The position numbers were made by a program, and so were the translations under genes. 64,000 bases of DNA from positions 124,001 through 188,000 of the forward strand of contig NZ_JAASQR010000001.1 in the NCBI RefSeq assembly GCF_011762025.1, written 5' to 3'. The notes under the pieces are model-generated. The model had not been told where the DNA came from. It worked only from the letters and a program-made list of their open reading frames with translations, and did no database searches. Positions 62,645-64,000 of the stretch are shown here, piece after piece. Source of the stretch: Sphingobium vermicomposti (GTDB lineage Bacteria > Pseudomonadota > Alphaproteobacteria > Sphingomonadales > Sphingomonadaceae). Numbering within the stretch: position 1 is the first letter of the stretch; every line of letters starts with the position of its first letter.

Positions 62645-63652
62645 ATGGACGCCAAGAAAATCGTTCTGCTGGTCGGAGCGCTTATCATAGCGGTCACGAC
62701 GGCCCTTCTAGCGCGCAACATGCTGAGTTCGTCGGGTGCGCCCCAGGCGGGTGCATCAGCGATGCCCGTGGAAGCAAACCAGCCCCATGTGCTGGTCGCC
62801 ACCAGGGCGCTGCCGGTAGGCTCGATCCTGAATGCGGAAAGCTTCCGCTTTCAGCCCTGGCCCAAGGATTTGGTCGAACAGGCCTATTATATCCGTGGGG
62901 AAGCTGATCCGGCCAAGCTGATCGGCAGCGTCATTCGCACCGCCATTTCCGCAGGCCAGCCGATGACACTGGGTTCGGTGATCAAGCCGGGCGAGCGCGG
63001 CTTTCTGGCCGCGGCTCTTGGGCCGGGCATGCGCGCCGTGACGGTGCCGGTGTCCGCGCAGAATTCCGTCGCCGGATTTGTCTTCCCAGGCGATCGCATC
63101 GACCTGGTGCTGACGCAGAGCGTCAGCGGCGGGGGCGAAGGCGATCCGCTCAAGGTTTCCGAAACGATCCTGCGCAACCTGCGCGTGCTGGCCACCGATC
63201 AGCGCATGGACGCCATGGGCGACGACGGCAAGCCGGTCGTCCAGACCTATTCCAACGTCACGCTGGAAGTAACGCCCAAGATCGCCGAAAAGATCGCGGT
63301 TGCGCAGACCATCGGTTCGCTGTCGCTGTCGCTGCGTTCGCTGGCGGATAATCCGTCGGAGTTGGACGCCGCCATAGCCGGTGCCGACGTCGACTTGCCC
63401 GACGGTGCCAGCCAGCAAGCCGAAAAGACGATCATCGCCAAATTGGCGGCGCGTCCCATCGACCGGGGCGGCACCTTTTCCACCGGCGCCGACGTGTCGC
63501 GCTATCAGCGCAGCAACGTCCCCGCCAAGCCGTTGCAAGGGTCAGCCGTACCCGCCGGGGGATCGGGGACCGGCACAGTCGCCCTGAACGGCCCTGTCAT
63601 CCGCATCGCTCGCGGCACCAATGTGACCGAAGTTCCGGTCGGGGGGAAGTAA
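62645..63652 (+). CDS. cpaB: Flp pilus assembly protein CpaB
   Basis: A 335-residue protein with an N-terminal membrane helix (DAKKIVLLVGALIIAVTTALLARNM), a SAF domain (HVLVATRALPVGSILNAESFRFQPWPKDLVEQAYYIRG) and the RcpC/CpaB domain (GMRAVTVPVSAQNSVAGFVFPGDRIDLVLTQ). It helps organise the secretin in Flp pilus assembly in the periplasm. The start at 62645 (MDAKKIVLLVGAL) matches the family; 62633 is an alternative. GAGGGAG lies upstream. Confidence 0.94.
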   Translation: MDAKKIVLLVGALIIAVTTALLARNMLSSSGAPQAGASAMPVEANQPHVLVATRALPVGSILNAESFRFQPWPKDLVEQAYYIRGEADPAKLIGSVIRTAISAGQPMTLGSVIKPGERGFLAAALGPGMRAVTVPVSAQNSVAGFVFPGDRIDLVLTQSVSGGGEGDPLKVSETILRNLRVLATDQRMDAMGDDGKPVVQTYSNVTLEVTPKIAEKIAVAQTIGSLSLSLRSLADNPSELDAAIAGADVDLPDGASQQAEKTIIAKLAARPIDRGGTFSTGADVSRYQRSNVPAKPLQGSAVPAGGSGTGTVALNGPVIRIARGTNVTEVPVGGK

Positions 63653-63653
63653 G

Positions 63654-64000
63654 ATGAAGCGTTTCCACCTTCACGCGGGCAAGGCGGCGGTCAAACCGCT
63701 CGTCGGCCCCGCCATCGCGCTGGGCCTGGCGGTCGCCATGGCCGCCACGCCGACCGCCGCACTCAACGCCGCTCCCGCTGCGATGCAGGACAATGCGATC
63801 CTGATGTCGGTGGGTGGCAGCCGGGTAGTCAACCTGTCGGCGAAAATGTCCGACGTGGTGATCGCCGACCCCGAAGTCGTGGACGTCCATGTCCGCGCCC
63901 AGAACCAGCTTTACCTGATCGCCAAGAAGCCGGGTGAAACAACCGTCTTCGTGACGGCGACCAATGGCAAGGTGCTGTTTTCCGGCACGGTGCGGGTGGG
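63654..64000 (+). CDS. cpaC: Flp pilus secretin CpaC (3' end missing)
   Basis: The first 115 residues of the CpaC/RcpA secretin; the gene runs off the right edge. A signal sequence (PAIALGLAVAMAATPTAALNAAPA) is followed by the pilus-assembly N-terminal domain: ILMSVGGSRVVNLSAKMSDVVIADPEVVDVHVRAQNQLYLIAKKPGETTVFVTATNGKVLFSGTVRV. The outer-membrane secretin core is beyond the window. It starts 1 base after the cpaB stop. Confidence 0.93.
   Translation, partial: MKRFHLHAGKAAVKPLVGPAIALGLAVAMAATPTAALNAAPAAMQDNAILMSVGGSRVVNLSAKMSDVVIADPEVVDVHVRAQNQLYLIAKKPGETTVFVTATNGKVLFSGTVRV

Noticed and set aside
1..64000. tRNA, rRNA, insertion sequence, prophage, CRISPR array or defence island
   Set aside because: No gap is large enough or has the needed motifs; no transposase, integrase, Cas or restriction gene is present.

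Overview
The window is chromosomal DNA of an alphaproteobacterium of the order Sphingomonadales, most like Sphingobium or Sphingomonas. The evidence is high GC content, a 420-residue serine palmitoyltransferase matching the Sphingomonas enzyme in length and catalytic lysine position, the alphaproteobacterial gene orders argS-SPOR-nagZ-scpAB-tatABC and ispH-thrB-rnhA, an NDUFS4-type complex I accessory subunit, and the start of a Tad/Cpa pilus cluster. I recognise no tRNA, rRNA, insertion sequence, prophage or CRISPR array. Nearly every base lies in a gene, and many neighbours overlap by 1-4 bases (ATGA, GTGA or TGATG junctions).

Left part (1-15.7 kb): the end of an SDR reductase, convergent with a radA-cvpA pair; a plus-strand run of an EEP-fold hydrolase, a patatin-like lipase and a lipoprotein; a zincin-like protease with ccmA-ccmB and a DMT exporter; chorismate mutase; a long-chain polyprenyl diphosphate synthase; a TSUP transporter; the HrpB helicase; an NDUFS4-like protein; and the acyl carrier protein plus serine palmitoyltransferase pair that begins sphingolipid synthesis. 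A hybrid histidine kinase and a Tam41-like cytidylyltransferase follow (15.8-18.6 kb).

Middle part: a glycine-cleavage operon on the minus strand (gcvT-gcvH-gcvPA-gcvPB plus a DUF938 gene, 18.7-24.1 kb) led by a tandem glycine riboswitch and interrupted by two palindromic elements. Then come a small unknown gene, dgt and a TPR/SPOR protein. The complete division and cell wall (dcw) cluster on the minus strand (27.8-46.7 kb) reads, in transcription order, mraZ-rsmH-ftsL-ftsI-murE-murF-mraY-murD-ftsW-murG-murC-(65-aa gene)-murB-ddl-ftsQ-ftsA-ftsZ. Three direct 10-bp-spaced boxes upstream of mraZ look like the MraZ operator.

Right part: a membrane-anchored small protein and a cysteine synthase; a SleB-type wall hydrolase; a probable small RNA and an entericidin-like lipoprotein, both behind GGAAC-N16/17-GGTT promoters typical of the general stress factor EcfG; the tatABC-scpAB-nagZ-SPOR-argS operon; a lipoprotein; ispH-thrB-rnhA; a FAD-dependent amine oxidase family gene with an alpha/beta hydrolase; and the first three genes of a Cpa pilus locus (cpaA, cpaB, start of cpaC), which runs off the window.

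Most genes are housekeeping. The points most worth following are the C-rich-loop small RNA at about 49.76-49.86 kb, the Tam41-like gene near the sphingolipid genes, the 65-residue gene inside the dcw cluster, the dispersed palindromic repeats, and the unexplained 420-base stretch upstream of mraZ.
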